From: Streptomyces candidus
Lineage (GTDB): Bacteria; Actinomycetota; Actinomycetes; Streptomycetales; Streptomycetaceae
Direction: 5' to 3'
Length of the DNA stretch: 64,000 nt
Assembly: GCF_014207445.1 (NCBI RefSeq)
Contig: NZ_JACHEM010000003.1
Location: 310,001 to 374,000 of the forward strand
Below the pieces are notes generated by a model. The model ran no database searches and was not told the DNA's origin. It saw only the letters and a program-made list of their open reading frames with translations. The position numbers were made by a program, and so were the translations under genes. This document shows positions 8,036 to 17,562 of this stretch, piece after piece (within the stretch, counting starts at the first letter, position 1; every line of letters begins with the position of its first letter).

Positions 8036-9610
8036 ATGCCGTCGATGGGTTCCGTGCGTCTGCGTGTCGTCGTCGCGGCGGGCGTGGTCGCCGCCGCAGC
8101 CGTCGGGGGGTGGCAGTTCCTCCCGTCGTCGGACGACAGCGACGTCCCGGCGATCCGCGTCGGCACGACGGACAAGTCGACCTCACTGGATCCGGCCTAC
8201 GCGTACGACGCGGGCTCCTGGGCGCTGTACAGCAATGTGTTCCAGTCGCTGCTGACGCTCAGGACGGGCTCCGCCACGCCGACCGAGGACGCGGCGAAGA
8301 CGGGAAGCTGCAGGTTCGTCGGGCAGAAGCTGATGACGTACCAGTGCGAGGTGCGGGACGACCTGACGTTCGCCAACGGGAACAAGCTCACCGCCGAGGA
8401 CGTGAAGTTCAGTTTCGACCGGATCCTGCGCAACGGGCCCGACGTGGGCCCGCGTTCGCTGTTCACGTCGCTGAAGTCGGTGTCCGTGAGCGGGCAGACG
8501 GTGACGTTCAACCTGCACACCGGCGACGCCACCTTCCCGTTCAAGGTCGCCTCGGGCGGCGGGTCGATCGTCGACCGTACGAAGTACCCGGCGCAGGGCG
8601 AGCGCAAGGACCCCGGGGTCGACGGCTCCGGACCGTACGCCATGGCCTCGTACGAGAAGGGCAGGCTCGCCCGCCTCGTGCCGAGCGGCACGTACCGGGG
8701 GGCCGTGGCGAAGGTCGGCGCGCCGATCGACGTGCACTACTACGCGGAGTCCAAGGAGCTGCAGAAGGCGTGGGAGACCAAGGAGGTCGACGTCACGCAC
8801 CGGCAGCTGCCGCCCAGGATGCTCGCCAACCTGGCCGTCGGTGACCCGAACGTGCGGATCAGCGAGGTGGAGGCGACCGAGATCCGCAACATGGTCTTCA
8901 ACGTGCGCAAGGGCTCGGCCTTCGAGGACGCGTCCGTGCGCCGTGCGGTGTCGTACCTGGTCAACCGGCCGAAGCTGGCGATCGACGTCTACCACAACAC
9001 CGTCGACCCGCTGTACGACGTGATCCCCAAGGGCGTCCTCGCCCACGGCACGCCGTTCTTCGACCGGGCCCCCAAGCCGGACCTCGCGAAGGCGCAGGGG
9101 GAGCTGCGCAAGGCGGGCGTGCGGCTCCCGGTGCAGTTCTCGCTCGGGTTCGCCACGGGCGGCGCGACCAGGCCCGAGGCGGAGGAGCTCAAGAGGCAGC
9201 TGGAGCTGGGCGGCCTCTTCGCGGTGGAACTCGTCGAGCGGAAGGTCTGGGACGACTTCCAGGCGGACTACAAGGCCGGCAAGTACGACGCGTACAACAT
9301 CGGCTGGGTCGCCGACTTCCCGGACCCCGACAACTACAGCCAGCCCCTGGTCGGCAAGGGCAACAGCAACGCGAACGGGTACGTCAACCCCGACGTCGAG
9401 AAGCTCATCATCCGCACCCAGGGCGCCTCCAACCGCTCGGACGCCGTCGGCGACTTCAAGGCGATGCAGCGCATCGTGGCCCAGGACGTGCCGCTGCTGC
9501 CGCTGTGGCAGACCAAGGACTACGTGCTGAGCAGCAACCAGGTCGGCGGCGCCCAGTACCTGTCGGACGGCACGGGCATCTGGCGGCTGTGGGAGCTGCA
9601 CCGGCTGTAG
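8036..9610 (+). CDS. Extracellular solute-binding protein, family 5 (peptide type)
   Basis: This 524-aa protein is a family 5 substrate-binding protein of the DppA/OppA kind, which captures peptides or similar solutes for an ABC importer. Typical segments are LDPAYAYDAGSWALY near the mature N-terminus, the ANGNKLTAEDVKFSFDR signature, DPLYDVIPKG, and GWVADFPDPDNY. A single N-terminal hydrophobic helix (residues 8-24) is not followed by a lipobox cysteine, so it is either secreted or helix-anchored. The ATG at 8036 follows a GAGGAGA ribosome site. No permease or ATPase genes are adjacent, so it is an orphan. A strong hairpin follows the stop. Confidence 0.87.
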   Translation: MPSMGSVRLRVVVAAGVVAAAAVGGWQFLPSSDDSDVPAIRVGTTDKSTSLDPAYAYDAGSWALYSNVFQSLLTLRTGSATPTEDAAKTGSCRFVGQKLMTYQCEVRDDLTFANGNKLTAEDVKFSFDRILRNGPDVGPRSLFTSLKSVSVSGQTVTFNLHTGDATFPFKVASGGGSIVDRTKYPAQGERKDPGVDGSGPYAMASYEKGRLARLVPSGTYRGAVAKVGAPIDVHYYAESKELQKAWETKEVDVTHRQLPPRMLANLAVGDPNVRISEVEATEIRNMVFNVRKGSAFEDASVRRAVSYLVNRPKLAIDVYHNTVDPLYDVIPKGVLAHGTPFFDRAPKPDLAKAQGELRKAGVRLPVQFSLGFATGGATRPEAEELKRQLELGGLFAVELVERKVWDDFQADYKAGKYDAYNIGWVADFPDPDNYSQPLVGKGNSNANGYVNPDVEKLIIRTQGASNRSDAVGDFKAMQRIVAQDVPLLPLWQTKDYVLSSNQVGGAQYLSDGTGIWRLWELHRL

Positions 9611-9629
9611 GGGCCGCGGAGCGATGCGA

Positions 9630-9672
9630 AAGGGCCCCGGCCGCCGGTGAGTGACCGGGGGCCGGGGCCCTT
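9630..9672. terminator. Bidirectional terminator between the binding-protein gene and sdhB
   Basis: A perfect 13-bp inverted repeat (AAGGGCCCCGGCC at 9630-9642, with its complement at 9660-9672) has a 17-nt loop. It lies between two convergent genes, so it can serve both strands. Confidence 0.75.
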
Positions 9673-9733
9673 CCCGTACCTCACGTCGCGTACGGCGCGT
9701 GGTGCGGTGCGTCTTGCGGGCTGCGGCGGAAGG

Positions 9734-10516
9734 TCAGTAGCGGCGCGTGATCAGCGCGCGCTTGACTTCCTGGATCGCCTTGGTGACCTCGATGCCACGC
9801 GGGCAGGCGTCCGTGCAGTTGAACGTGGTGCGGCAGCGCCACACGCCGTCCTTGTCGTTGAGGATTTCGAGCCGCTGCTCGCCGCCCTCGTCACGGCTGT
9901 CGAAGATGAAGCGGTGCGCGTTGACGATCGCCGCCGGGCCGAAGTACTGGCCGTCGTTCCAGAACACCGGGCACGAGGACGTGCACGCGGCGCACAGGAT
10001 GCACTTGGTGGTGTCGTCGAAGCGCTCGCGGTCCTCGGCGGACTGCAGGCGCTCGCGGGTCGGCTCGTTGCCCTTGGTGATGAGGAAGGGCATCACGTCG
10101 CGGTAGGCCTGGAAGAACGGGTCCATGTCCACGATCAGGTCCTTGAGGACCGTCAGGCCCTTTATGGCCTCGACCGTGATCGGCTTGTGCGGGTTGATGT
10201 CCTTGATCAGCGTCTTGCAGGCGAGCCTGTTCTTGCCGTTGATCCGCATCGCGTCCGAGCCGCAGATGCCGTGCGCGCAGGAGCGGCGGAAGGTGAGCGT
10301 GCCGTCCTGGTCCCACTTGATCTTGTGAAGGGCGTCGAGGACACGCTCCTTCGGGTCGATCTCCAGCTCGAAGTCCTGCCACTGGGCGTCCTCGGACACC
10401 TCGGGGTTGAAGCGGCGGATCCGGAAGGTGACCTTGATGTACGGGGAGTCGGCGAAGCCGGGCTCGGGCGCGCCCTTGCCGGACTTCTCCGCCTTGTCCA
10501 ATGTCGGGGTAGCCAT
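9734..10516 (-). CDS. sdhB: Succinate dehydrogenase iron-sulfur subunit
   Basis: This 260-aa protein is the electron-transfer subunit of respiratory complex II. The N-terminal plant-type ferredoxin domain has the 2Fe-2S cysteines in SCAHGICGSDA and in NRLAC. The C-terminal domain carries the 4Fe-4S and 3Fe-4S cysteines in CILCAACTSSCP and CRTTFNCTDACP. It is the last gene of sdhCDAB; its ATG overlaps the sdhA stop by one base (TGATG), so translation is coupled. A strong terminator hairpin lies downstream. Confidence 0.97.
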   Translation of the reverse strand: MATPTLDKAEKSGKGAPEPGFADSPYIKVTFRIRRFNPEVSEDAQWQDFELEIDPKERVLDALHKIKWDQDGTLTFRRSCAHGICGSDAMRINGKNRLACKTLIKDINPHKPITVEAIKGLTVLKDLIVDMDPFFQAYRDVMPFLITKGNEPTRERLQSAEDRERFDDTTKCILCAACTSSCPVFWNDGQYFGPAAIVNAHRFIFDSRDEGGEQRLEILNDKDGVWRCRTTFNCTDACPRGIEVTKAIQEVKRALITRRY

Positions 10517-12270
10517 CAGTACTTACGCTCCATCGGCTGGTAGCGGGTCTGGACGACCGGCTTGTAGTCGAGCCGGATCGACTCGGTGCCGTCGGCCGCG
10601 ACCTCGCGGTACGCCATGGTGTGGCGCATGAAGTTGACGTCGTCGCGGGTCGGGAAGTCCTCGCGGTAGTGACCGCCGCGGGACTCCTTGCGCGCCAGCG
10701 CGGACACGGCCATGACCTCGGCCAGGTCGAGCAGGTTGCCCAGCTCGACGGCTTCGAGGAGGTCCGTGTTGAACCGCTTGCCCTTGTCCTGGATGGACAC
10801 GTTCAGGTACCGCTCGCGCAGTTCGGCGATCTTCGCGACGGCCGCCTTGATCGTCTGCTCGGTGCGGAACACCATCACGTTGGCGTCCATCGTCTCCTGC
10901 AGCTCCAGGCGGAGCGCGGCCACGCGCTCGGTGCCGGTGGAGTTGCGCAGCCGCTCGACCTGCTCCTGGACCAGTGAGGCCGGGTTCTCCGGCAGCTCGA
11001 CGAAGTCGTTGGAGTGGCTGTACTCGGCGGCGGCGATGCCGGCCCGCTTGCCGAAGACGTTGATGTCGAGCAGCGAGTTGGTGCCCAGGCGGTTGGCGCC
11101 GTGCACCGAGACGCAGGCGACCTCGCCGGCGGCGTACAGGCCGGGAACGACCGTGGTGTTGTCGCGGAGGACCTCACCCTTGACGTTCGTCGGGATGCCG
11201 CCCATGGCGTAGTGCGCGGTCGGCTGGATCGGGATCGGGTCCGTGTACGGCTCGATGCCGAGGTACGTACGGGCGAACTCGGTGATGTCCGGCAGCTTGG
11301 CGTCCAGCTGCTCCGGCGGCAGGTGCGTGAGGTCGAGGTAGACGTGGTCGCCCTCGGGACCGCAGCCGCGGCCCTCACGGATCTCCGTGTAGATGGAGCG
11401 GGACACGACGTCACGGGACGCGAGGTCCTTCATGACCGGCGCGTACTTCTCCATGAAGCGCTCGCCGTCCTTGTTGCGGAGGATGCCGCCCTCACCGCGG
11501 GCGCCCTCCGTCAGCAGGATGCCCATGCGCCAGATGCCCGTCGGGTGGAACTGGAAGAACTCCATGTCCTCCAGCGGCAGCCCGCGCCGGTAGGCGGCGG
11601 CCTGGCCGTCACCGGTCAGGGTGTGCGCGTTGGAGGTCACCTTGAAGAACTTGCCGGTGCCGCCCGAGGCGAAGATGATCGACTTCGCCTGGAAGACGTG
11701 GATCTCGCCGGTGGCCAGCTCGTACGCCACGACGCCGGCCGACTTCTGGACGCCGTCGACGTCCTGGAGCAGCAGGTCCAGCACGTAGAACTCGTTGAAG
11801 AACTCCACGCCCTCCTTGACGCAGTTCTGGTACAGCGTCTGGAGGATCATGTGGCCGGTGCGGTCCGAGGCGTAGCAGGACCGGCGGACCGGGGCCTCGC
11901 CGTGGTTGCGGGAGTGACCGCCGAAGCGGCGCTGGTCGATCGTCCCGTCCGGGGTGCGGTTGAAGGGCAGGCCCATCTTCTCCAGGTCGAGAACGGAGTC
12001 GATGGCCTCCTTCGCCAGGATCTCGGCGGCGTCCTGGTCGACCAGGTAGTCGCCGCCCTTGATCGTGTCGAAGGTGTGCCACTCCCAGTTGTCCTCCTCC
12101 ACGTTGGCCAGCGCCGCGGCCATGCCGCCCTGCGCCGCGCCCGTGTGGGAACGCGTGGGGTAGAGCTTCGTCAGCACGGCGGTGCGGCTGCGCTTGGTCG
12201 ACTCGATGGCCGCGCGCATGCCCGCGCCACCGGCGCCGACGATGACGGTGTCGTACTTGTGAATCTTCAT
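10516..12270 (-). CDS. sdhA: Succinate dehydrogenase flavoprotein subunit
   Basis: This 584-aa catalytic subunit of complex II oxidises succinate to fumarate. It begins with the dinucleotide fold [11 protein letters not shown]. The expected covalent FAD histidine is H42 in [10 protein letters not shown]. Other family signatures are the FHPTG and RGEGG segments, TAHYAMGGI, and [13 protein letters not shown]. The ATG at 12270 gives the usual family length; the frame stays open further upstream but without family sequence. It lies 23 nt after sdhD and overlaps sdhB by one base. Confidence 0.97.
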   Translation of the reverse strand: MKIHKYDTVIVGAGGAGMRAAIESTKRSRTAVLTKLYPTRSHTGAAQGGMAAALANVEEDNWEWHTFDTIKGGDYLVDQDAAEILAKEAIDSVLDLEKMGLPFNRTPDGTIDQRRFGGHSRNHGEAPVRRSCYASDRTGHMILQTLYQNCVKEGVEFFNEFYVLDLLLQDVDGVQKSAGVVAYELATGEIHVFQAKSIIFASGGTGKFFKVTSNAHTLTGDGQAAAYRRGLPLEDMEFFQFHPTGIWRMGILLTEGARGEGGILRNKDGERFMEKYAPVMKDLASRDVVSRSIYTEIREGRGCGPEGDHVYLDLTHLPPEQLDAKLPDITEFARTYLGIEPYTDPIPIQPTAHYAMGGIPTNVKGEVLRDNTTVVPGLYAAGEVACVSVHGANRLGTNSLLDINVFGKRAGIAAAEYSHSNDFVELPENPASLVQEQVERLRNSTGTERVAALRLELQETMDANVMVFRTEQTIKAAVAKIAELRERYLNVSIQDKGKRFNTDLLEAVELGNLLDLAEVMAVSALARKESRGGHYREDFPTRDDVNFMRHTMAYREVAADGTESIRLDYKPVVQTRYQPMERKY

Positions 12271-12293
12271 GAGTGGTTGCCTCAGCCCCGGGC

Positions 12294-12773
12294 CTAGCGG
12301 ATGTTCGGGTCGAAGGTGAAGATCACCAGCGTGCCCAGAAGGACGGTGAACACCGTGGCGGTGTACAGCAGGTTCTTCAGCCAGAAGCGCGTCTTGGGCT
12401 TCTCCGCGTAGTCGTTGATGACGGTACGCAGGCCGTTGGCGCCGTGCAGCATGGCCAGCCACAGCATGATCAGGTCCCAGGCCTGCCAGAACGGCGAGGC
12501 CCAGCGGCCGGCCACGAAGGCGAAGCCGATCTTGGACACGCCGCCGTCCAGCACGAGCTGGATCAGCAGGTGGCCGAGGACGAGGACCACGAGCACGATG
12601 CCGGACAGCCGCATGAACAGCCAGCCGTACAGCTCGAAGTTGGTGCGGGTGGTGCGGGGGGTCTTCGAGGTGCGCTTGCGCGGGGGCTCGATGACGGGCG
12701 CCGGGTTGTCGACGTCGTAGAGGCTCACGCCTTCGACGGGGCCGACGCCTGCGGAAGAGGTCTCTGCGGACAT
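12294..12773 (-). CDS. sdhD: Succinate dehydrogenase hydrophobic anchor subunit
   Basis: This 159-aa protein has three membrane helices and the heme/quinone-anchor segment [20 protein letters not shown], where the histidine is the probable axial heme ligand. A 45-residue hydrophilic N-terminus precedes the first helix, as usual in actinobacterial SdhD. It anchors SdhAB to the membrane and passes electrons to menaquinone. It sits 8 nt behind sdhC and 23 nt before sdhA. Confidence 0.93.
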   Translation of the reverse strand: MSAETSSAGVGPVEGVSLYDVDNPAPVIEPPRKRTSKTPRTTRTNFELYGWLFMRLSGIVLVVLVLGHLLIQLVLDGGVSKIGFAFVAGRWASPFWQAWDLIMLWLAMLHGANGLRTVINDYAEKPKTRFWLKNLLYTATVFTVLLGTLVIFTFDPNIR

Positions 12774-12781
12774 GTGTTGTC

Positions 12782-13162
12782 TCAGCTCCCGAAGACTTCG
12801 CGTACGGCGTGACCGAGCACGGGGTACAGGGCGCCCACCATCAGCACGATCCAGATGCCCATGACTGTCCAGAGCATCTGCTTCTGGAAGCGGGGGCCCT
12901 TGGACCAGAAGTCCACGGCGATGACCCTCAGGCCGTTCAGCGCGTGGAACAGGATGGCGGCGACGAGCCCGTATTCGAGCAGCGCTACGAGCGGGGTCTT
13001 GTAGGTGGCCACGACATCGTCGTACGCCTCGGGAGAGACGCGGACGAGAGCGGTGTCGAGGACGTGTACGAACAGGAAGAAGAAGATGAGGACGCCGGTG
13101 ACTCGATGAGCCACCCAGGACCACATGCCTTCCCGGCCGCGATACAGCGTTCCAGCCGGCAC
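12782..13162 (-). CDS. sdhC: Succinate dehydrogenase cytochrome b556 subunit
   Basis: This 126-aa protein has three membrane helices. The SdhC signature [21 protein letters not shown] is at the start of helix one, and a second histidine lies in [11 protein letters not shown]. It binds heme b with SdhD and forms the quinone site. The GTG at 13162 was chosen over upstream starts because CCGGAGGG stands 8 nt before it and homologues begin there. It is the first gene of the sdhCDAB operon. Confidence 0.94.
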   Translation of the reverse strand: MPAGTLYRGREGMWSWVAHRVTGVLIFFFLFVHVLDTALVRVSPEAYDDVVATYKTPLVALLEYGLVAAILFHALNGLRVIAVDFWSKGPRFQKQMLWTVMGIWIVLMVGALYPVLGHAVREVFGS

Positions 13163-13219
13163 GGAAATACCCTCCGGGAGCGGGGATTGGGGTCGGCCGG
13201 CTTGGTTATGTCGGTCTGA

Positions 13220-13285
13220 CCCGGCCGGGTACGGTCCACCGGCCCCGGTCATCGTAGCGACGAGTTGTCGGTTCCCTCGCGCGGG
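13220..13285 (-). promoter_or_regulatory. Possible sdh operon promoter
   Basis: On the minus strand a TACGAT hexamer (13251-13256) could be the -10 element for sdhC, giving a leader of about 80 nt. The -35 hexamer is weak. No Rex-type site (TGTGAAC-type palindrome) was seen. This is an inference from position and one hexamer only. Confidence 0.3.
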
Positions 13286-13367
13286 GGCCCCCGGTGTGAT
13301 CAAACAGGCAGTCCAACAGCGCAACGGAGGGGACCGGGAAAGCCCGCGGCGAGGCTGCTGGAAGGGG

Positions 13368-13916
13368 TCACCGCGGTACCGGCACGGGCCCGGCGCCCGA
13401 AGGCCCGGTTTCCCCCACGAGCCGGGCGAGCCGTCCGCGGGCCAGTAGCCGCAGCTCGTCGGCGGCGACCGCACGCTCCTCGTCGGGTTCGTTGCCCAAC
13501 CGGTAGCGGATGGCCCACAGTGTCCGGTCCAGGTGCCGGGAGGGCGGATAGGAGTCCAGGCAGATCACGAAGGCGTGCCCGAAGCGGCTCTCGTACGCGG
13601 CACGGGCGGCGTGCAGCGCGGTGCGCGCCGACGGCGGTGCGTCCGGGCCGGGAGCGGGCGCTTTTTCGCAGGCGAGCGCGCGGACCACCTCCTCCCCCGA
13701 CAGGTCGTACGAGGCCTCCTCGGCGGCGGCGAGCAGCGACGCCGGATCCGGGTAGGGGCGGTGTGCGGCGACCCGTGCGGCCCAGCGGTGGCTGCGGCAG
13801 CAGGCCAGGAGGGCCGCCTCGGCGGCGTCCGCCGGGGCGGCGTTGAACCCGTCGAGTGAGGTGAGGGGGCTCCGGCCGCCACGGCCGCTCGTTGTAAGGG
13901 AGACGGAGGGGTGCAG
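13368..13916 (-). CDS. OHCU decarboxylase family protein, probable CTG start
   Basis: This protein of about 182 aa belongs to the 2-oxo-4-hydroxy-4-carboxy-5-ureidoimidazoline decarboxylase family, which makes S-allantoin in urate breakdown. Visible family features are FNAAPA near the start, the AAHRPYPD histidine segment, YESRFGHAFVICL and the C-terminal EERAVAADELRLLARGRL. No ATG, GTG or TTG lies between the conserved start of the domain and base 14012. A CTG at 13916 has AGGAG 5 nt upstream and gives a family-like length. The alternative ATG at 14012 adds 32 unrelated residues and lacks a ribosome site. No other urate-pathway gene is adjacent. The gene diverges from the hexosaminidase. Confidence 0.8.
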   Translation of the reverse strand: MHPSVSLTTSGRGGRSPLTSLDGFNAAPADAAEAALLACCRSHRWAARVAAHRPYPDPASLLAAAEEASYDLSGEEVVRALACEKAPAPGPDAPPSARTALHAARAAYESRFGHAFVICLDSYPPSRHLDRTLWAIRYRLGNEPDEERAVAADELRLLARGRLARLVGETGPSGAGPVPVPR

Positions 13917-14119
13917 CGGAACTCCTCGAATCGCGGGCGGCCCGGTCGATGGCGGGGTCGCAAACGCTATCGACGGGACGAAGCAAGCGTCCGACGAATG
14001 CACGAATTTCATCCGAACGAGAGGGTTTATGTGCGCGGAGTGGACAGCGCGACCAGGGAAAACTCCCTCTTTCGGGTGAATTGGGTACGGTATGCGACAG
14101 AAGCGAAAGTTGAGTGCGC

Positions 14120-15817
14120 ATGAGTGATTCCCGAGAGACGCAACGGCCGGGTTCGCGCGGACCGGGCAGCCGGGTGCCGCGCGCGGCGCTGGCCGTCGGG
14201 GCCGCCGTCGTGATCGGTGCGGCGGCCACGGTGACGGTGGCGGCCTGGCCCGACGCGACGGGGCGGCCGACAGGACCGGCGGAGGCCGCCTGGTCGGAGG
14301 GTGCCCCCTCGGAGAGCGCGCGGAGCGACGCGAAGGCCGCCGCGCCGTCCTCGCCCGGCGTCTCCGCCCGTCCGGTGACCGGCCCGGCCCGGTCCGTGCC
14401 CCTCGTACGGGAGCAGCGGCCGGTCGGCGGGCAGGGCTGGCGGCCCCTGGCCTCCACCCGGGTCGTCGTCGCCGCGGGCAGCGAGCACGCCCTCGCCGAC
14501 GAGGGACGGCTGCTCGCGGGCGAACTGGGCAAGCGGTACGCACAGGGCGTCGCGGCCCGGCCGGGCGACGTCGAGCTGGTGCTGGGCGCACCGGGGGTCG
14601 CGGGCGTCTCCCGTACCCCCGAGTCGTACACGGTGACGACGGGTGACGGCCGGGTCCGGATCACCGGCGGCGACGAGGCGGGCGTCTTCTACGGCACCCG
14701 CACTCTCAAGCAGGCGGTGCGCTCCGGTGGCGGGCTGACGGAGGGGGTGCTGCGGGACGCCCCCGCCAAGCCCCGGCGCGGCTTCGCCCTGGACACCGCC
14801 CGCAAGCACTTCGACGCGGAGTGGATCGAGGACCGGATCCGCGAGATGGGCGACCTCAAGCTCAACGAGTTCGGCCTGCACTTCTCCGACGACCAGGGCT
14901 TCCGCATCGCCTCCGCCTCCCACCCCGAGATCGTCTCCGAGAGCCACCTCACCCATGCCGAGGTCCGCCGCATCGTCGCCCTCGCCGCCTCCCGGCACAT
15001 CCGGGTGATCCCCGAGATCGACTCGCCCGGCCACCTGGGCGCGGTCATCGCCGCCCACCCCGACCTGCAGCTCCGCAGCGTCTCGGGCAAGCCGTCGCGC
15101 GGCGCCGTCGACATCGCGAACCCGAAGGCGGCGCGGATCGTCGACGAACTGTTCGCCGAGTACGCGCGGCTCTTCCGCGGCACGTACTGGCACCTGGGCG
15201 GCGACGAGTACCGTGCGCTGACCGTGGACGACCCGGAGGCCACCTACCCGCGGCTGGCCCGCGAGGCGAAACGGAAGTACGGCCCCAGGGCCCGGGTGCA
15301 GGACCTGGCGACCGGCTGGCTGAACGACCGGGCAGCCGTGATCGCCGGGCACGGCAAGACCGACGTCCGTGCCTGGAACGACGGCTACTTCGCGGGCGGC
15401 GTCGTCGACGCGCCGAAGTCCCGCGAGGTCGCGTACTGGACGGGCAAGGAGATCGGCGCCCGCAAGCCGCTGGAGTACCTGCGGGAGGGCCGCAGGGTCC
15501 TGAACGTCAACGACGAGTACCTCTACTACGTCCTGGGCGAGCCCAACACCTTCCGGTACCCCACCGGCCGCCGCATCTACGAGGAGTGGCACCCGCGCGT
15601 GCTGCGCGGCGGCGAGGCCGTCCCGGCCCGCTACGACGCCCAGATCACCGGCGGCCAGTTCGCCGTCTGGTGCGACCTGCACGGCGCGCAGACGCAGGAC
15701 CAGGTCGCCCGGGGCATCCGCCTGCCGCTGTTCGCGACGGCACAGAAGCTCTGGGATCCGAAGAAGCCGGCGCTGGACTGGGAGGGGTTCAAGGAGCTGG
15801 CAGGTGAGGTGGAATGA
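14120..15817 (+). CDS. Secreted beta-N-acetylhexosaminidase, GH20
   Basis: This 565-aa glycosidase releases terminal GlcNAc from chitin or murein fragments. An N-terminal hydrophobic segment (about residues 22-45) serves as signal or anchor, followed by an Ser/Ala/Pro linker, a GH20b-type domain (about 105-215), and the GH20 barrel. The catalytic pair D362-E363 is in the HLGGDEY motif; LHFSDDQGFR and EIDSPGHLGA are also family marks. ATG at 14120 was taken rather than GTG at 14114; both lack a strong ribosome site. The gene diverges from the OHCU decarboxylase. Neighbouring genes do not suggest an operon. Confidence 0.92.
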   Translation: MSDSRETQRPGSRGPGSRVPRAALAVGAAVVIGAAATVTVAAWPDATGRPTGPAEAAWSEGAPSESARSDAKAAAPSSPGVSARPVTGPARSVPLVREQRPVGGQGWRPLASTRVVVAAGSEHALADEGRLLAGELGKRYAQGVAARPGDVELVLGAPGVAGVSRTPESYTVTTGDGRVRITGGDEAGVFYGTRTLKQAVRSGGGLTEGVLRDAPAKPRRGFALDTARKHFDAEWIEDRIREMGDLKLNEFGLHFSDDQGFRIASASHPEIVSESHLTHAEVRRIVALAASRHIRVIPEIDSPGHLGAVIAAHPDLQLRSVSGKPSRGAVDIANPKAARIVDELFAEYARLFRGTYWHLGGDEYRALTVDDPEATYPRLAREAKRKYGPRARVQDLATGWLNDRAAVIAGHGKTDVRAWNDGYFAGGVVDAPKSREVAYWTGKEIGARKPLEYLREGRRVLNVNDEYLYYVLGEPNTFRYPTGRRIYEEWHPRVLRGGEAVPARYDAQITGGQFAVWCDLHGAQTQDQVARGIRLPLFATAQKLWDPKKPALDWEGFKELAGEVE

Positions 15818-15869
15818 GTGGGTGAGGCGCTTTTCGTGACCCTCGATGGCCATGACCCCCCGTCGTGTG

Positions 15870-15882
15870 GGCACAATGTGCC
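15870..15882. promoter_or_regulatory. Short palindrome upstream of an unknown gene
   Basis: GGCACAATGTGCC is a perfect inverted repeat with a single central base, about 95 nt before the start at 15978. It could be an operator for that gene. There is no second copy in the window to support this. Confidence 0.25.
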
Positions 15883-15977
15883 AGGGCTGTGGTGGATACG
15901 TGCGCAACTGGCCGTTACGGCCCAGCTCGGGTGAGGCTTGAGCTTCTTGGGATCAGCGCGTGGGGGGAGTGGAGCAA

Positions 15978-16490
15978 ATGGGTTTCTGGGGTTACTTCGT
16001 CGTGGGGAAGAACACCGGGCCGCTCTCGGGACTGGAAGCATTGTCCGAGGTCAGAGAGGATCTCGCGCTCTACGACGAGCGGGTGGGCGGCTGGCAGGTC
16101 TGGGAGCGCCCCAGCGAGCTCGAGGTCGGCGACATGGGAGCGCTGGCGCGCGGCGTGTGCCGCGAGACCGGGGCGCCCGCCCTCTTCGCCTTCGTGATGG
16201 GCAGCGACTGCGTGGTCGTGGAAGCGGCGATGCCGGACGGCGGCTCGTGGTTCGCGTGCCTGGGGCGCGAGGCGATGGCCGGTTACCTCCAGGCGGACGG
16301 GTTGCTGCTGGAGGACCTGTTCCTGTCGCCGCAGGACGCCGCGGAGAAGGGCGTCGCCTGGGCCGCGGAGGCCGGGAAGACCGTGGAGCTGGAGCCACTG
16401 GTGACCGTGCTGTCCGCGGAGGCGGACCCGCTGGCGGAGGAACTGTTCGGCTACTTCCTGGACGTACTGGGGCTGGAACGACAGCAGTGA
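15978..16490 (+). CDS. Protein of unknown function (170 aa)
   Basis: This 170-aa soluble acidic protein has no recognised domain. It begins MGFWGYFVVGKN and is rich in Glu, Ala and Trp, with no membrane helix or signal. The ATG at 15978 is preceded by a GGGGGGAGTGGAG ribosome site. Codon usage is Streptomyces-like, so it is almost certainly real. It looks like a Streptomyces-restricted conserved hypothetical. No neighbour gives a hint of function. Confidence 0.75.
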   Translation: MGFWGYFVVGKNTGPLSGLEALSEVREDLALYDERVGGWQVWERPSELEVGDMGALARGVCRETGAPALFAFVMGSDCVVVEAAMPDGGSWFACLGREAMAGYLQADGLLLEDLFLSPQDAAEKGVAWAAEAGKTVELEPLVTVLSAEADPLAEELFGYFLDVLGLERQQ

Positions 16491-16694
16491 CGTTCCGGCG
16501 GCGGGCCCCGGTGCCCGGTCCGGGCCGCCGCTCGCTGTGACGCAATCGGGCGCCGGTACGCAGACGGGAGCAGTGGGTCCGTATCGGACGGACCCGGACA
16601 GCCGCCGTCCACGCCCCGCCGCGCCGACTGCCGTACGACTCGTCGCGCCGCTGCCCGCCGTACGGCCGCCGTGTCGTCGTACCGAGGAGAACGC

Positions 16695-17255
16695 ATGAGT
16701 CTGCCCCTGGTGGTACCGACCCAGCTGACACAGCGGCTCGCCCGCGCCGACGAACGCAGCCTCGGCATCAGCGCGCTCGCCTGCCTGGACCGCTGCCTGC
16801 CGCTCCTGGAGTACGTCGAGGACGGTACGGGCGCCGCCCTCGCCGTCGACACGGGAGCGGCACTGCGCCCGCTCTGGGAGGCGGCAGAGGGCGGCGATGC
16901 GTGGCTCGGCCGGCTGCGGGCCGCCGCCGTCGGTGTCGTACGGGCCGCCGAGGGCCGCCCGCACCCCGGCCCGGTGGCGGAACTGCGCCGGGCGGCCGAC
17001 GTCCCCCGGGTGTACGAGGCGGCGGAACTGCACCGGTGGGCGGGTGCCTGCTCGGCCGCCGCCCTGGCGGTGCACCGCTACCTGGACGGAGACCCCGACG
17101 GCGGCCCGCTGGCCACGGGAGAACTCCGCCGCCAGGAACGTCTGCTGGACCTGCTCGCCGCCGGGGGCGACGGCCTGCGCGCCGTCCTGGTCCAGTCCGA
17201 CGAGGGCAAACGCGTGCTGCGCGCGGCGGCGGCGCGACGGGCCCGGCGGCGGTAA
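16695..17255 (+). CDS. Protein of unknown function (186 aa)
   Basis: This 186-aa protein is Ala/Arg/Leu-rich and probably all-helical, with no membrane segment. No family was recognised. The ATG at 16695 has GAGGAGA 6 nt upstream, which fixes the start. The C-terminus ends in an Arg-rich tail. It stands alone, about 200 nt after the preceding unknown gene. Confidence 0.7.
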   Translation: MSLPLVVPTQLTQRLARADERSLGISALACLDRCLPLLEYVEDGTGAALAVDTGAALRPLWEAAEGGDAWLGRLRAAAVGVVRAAEGRPHPGPVAELRRAADVPRVYEAAELHRWAGACSAAALAVHRYLDGDPDGGPLATGELRRQERLLDLLAAGGDGLRAVLVQSDEGKRVLRAAAARRARRR

Positions 17256-17562
17256 CGGCGCCCCGCGCGTGCGAGCGGACTGCGCCGGGGCCTTCCCCGG
17301 CCGGAGCGGATGTGCCGGAAGGACGGCCGGGGCCGCCACCCCCCACAGGAGTGACCCCGGCCGTCTGTCCGTACGGGCTGTGCGACGAGCCCGTACTCCG
17401 TACTGCGCCGGGGATGCGTTTTCTGTCACACCCCGCTGTGTCAGCAGGTCGTTGCGCGTTGTACAAGTCATGGACGAATCGCCCGTTGACGTCGTAGCGT
17501 GCACATTCGCGCTGGGGTGGTGCGCCAGGGAGACCAGCATCGACTGGGGACAGGTTGAGATA
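17256..17562. other. Intergenic stretch before the sigma-factor gene
   Basis: About 307 bases hold no separate gene. An in-frame ATG at 17470 could extend the sigma factor by 31 residues, but it has no ribosome site. No convincing -35/-10 pair was found. Confidence 0.4.
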
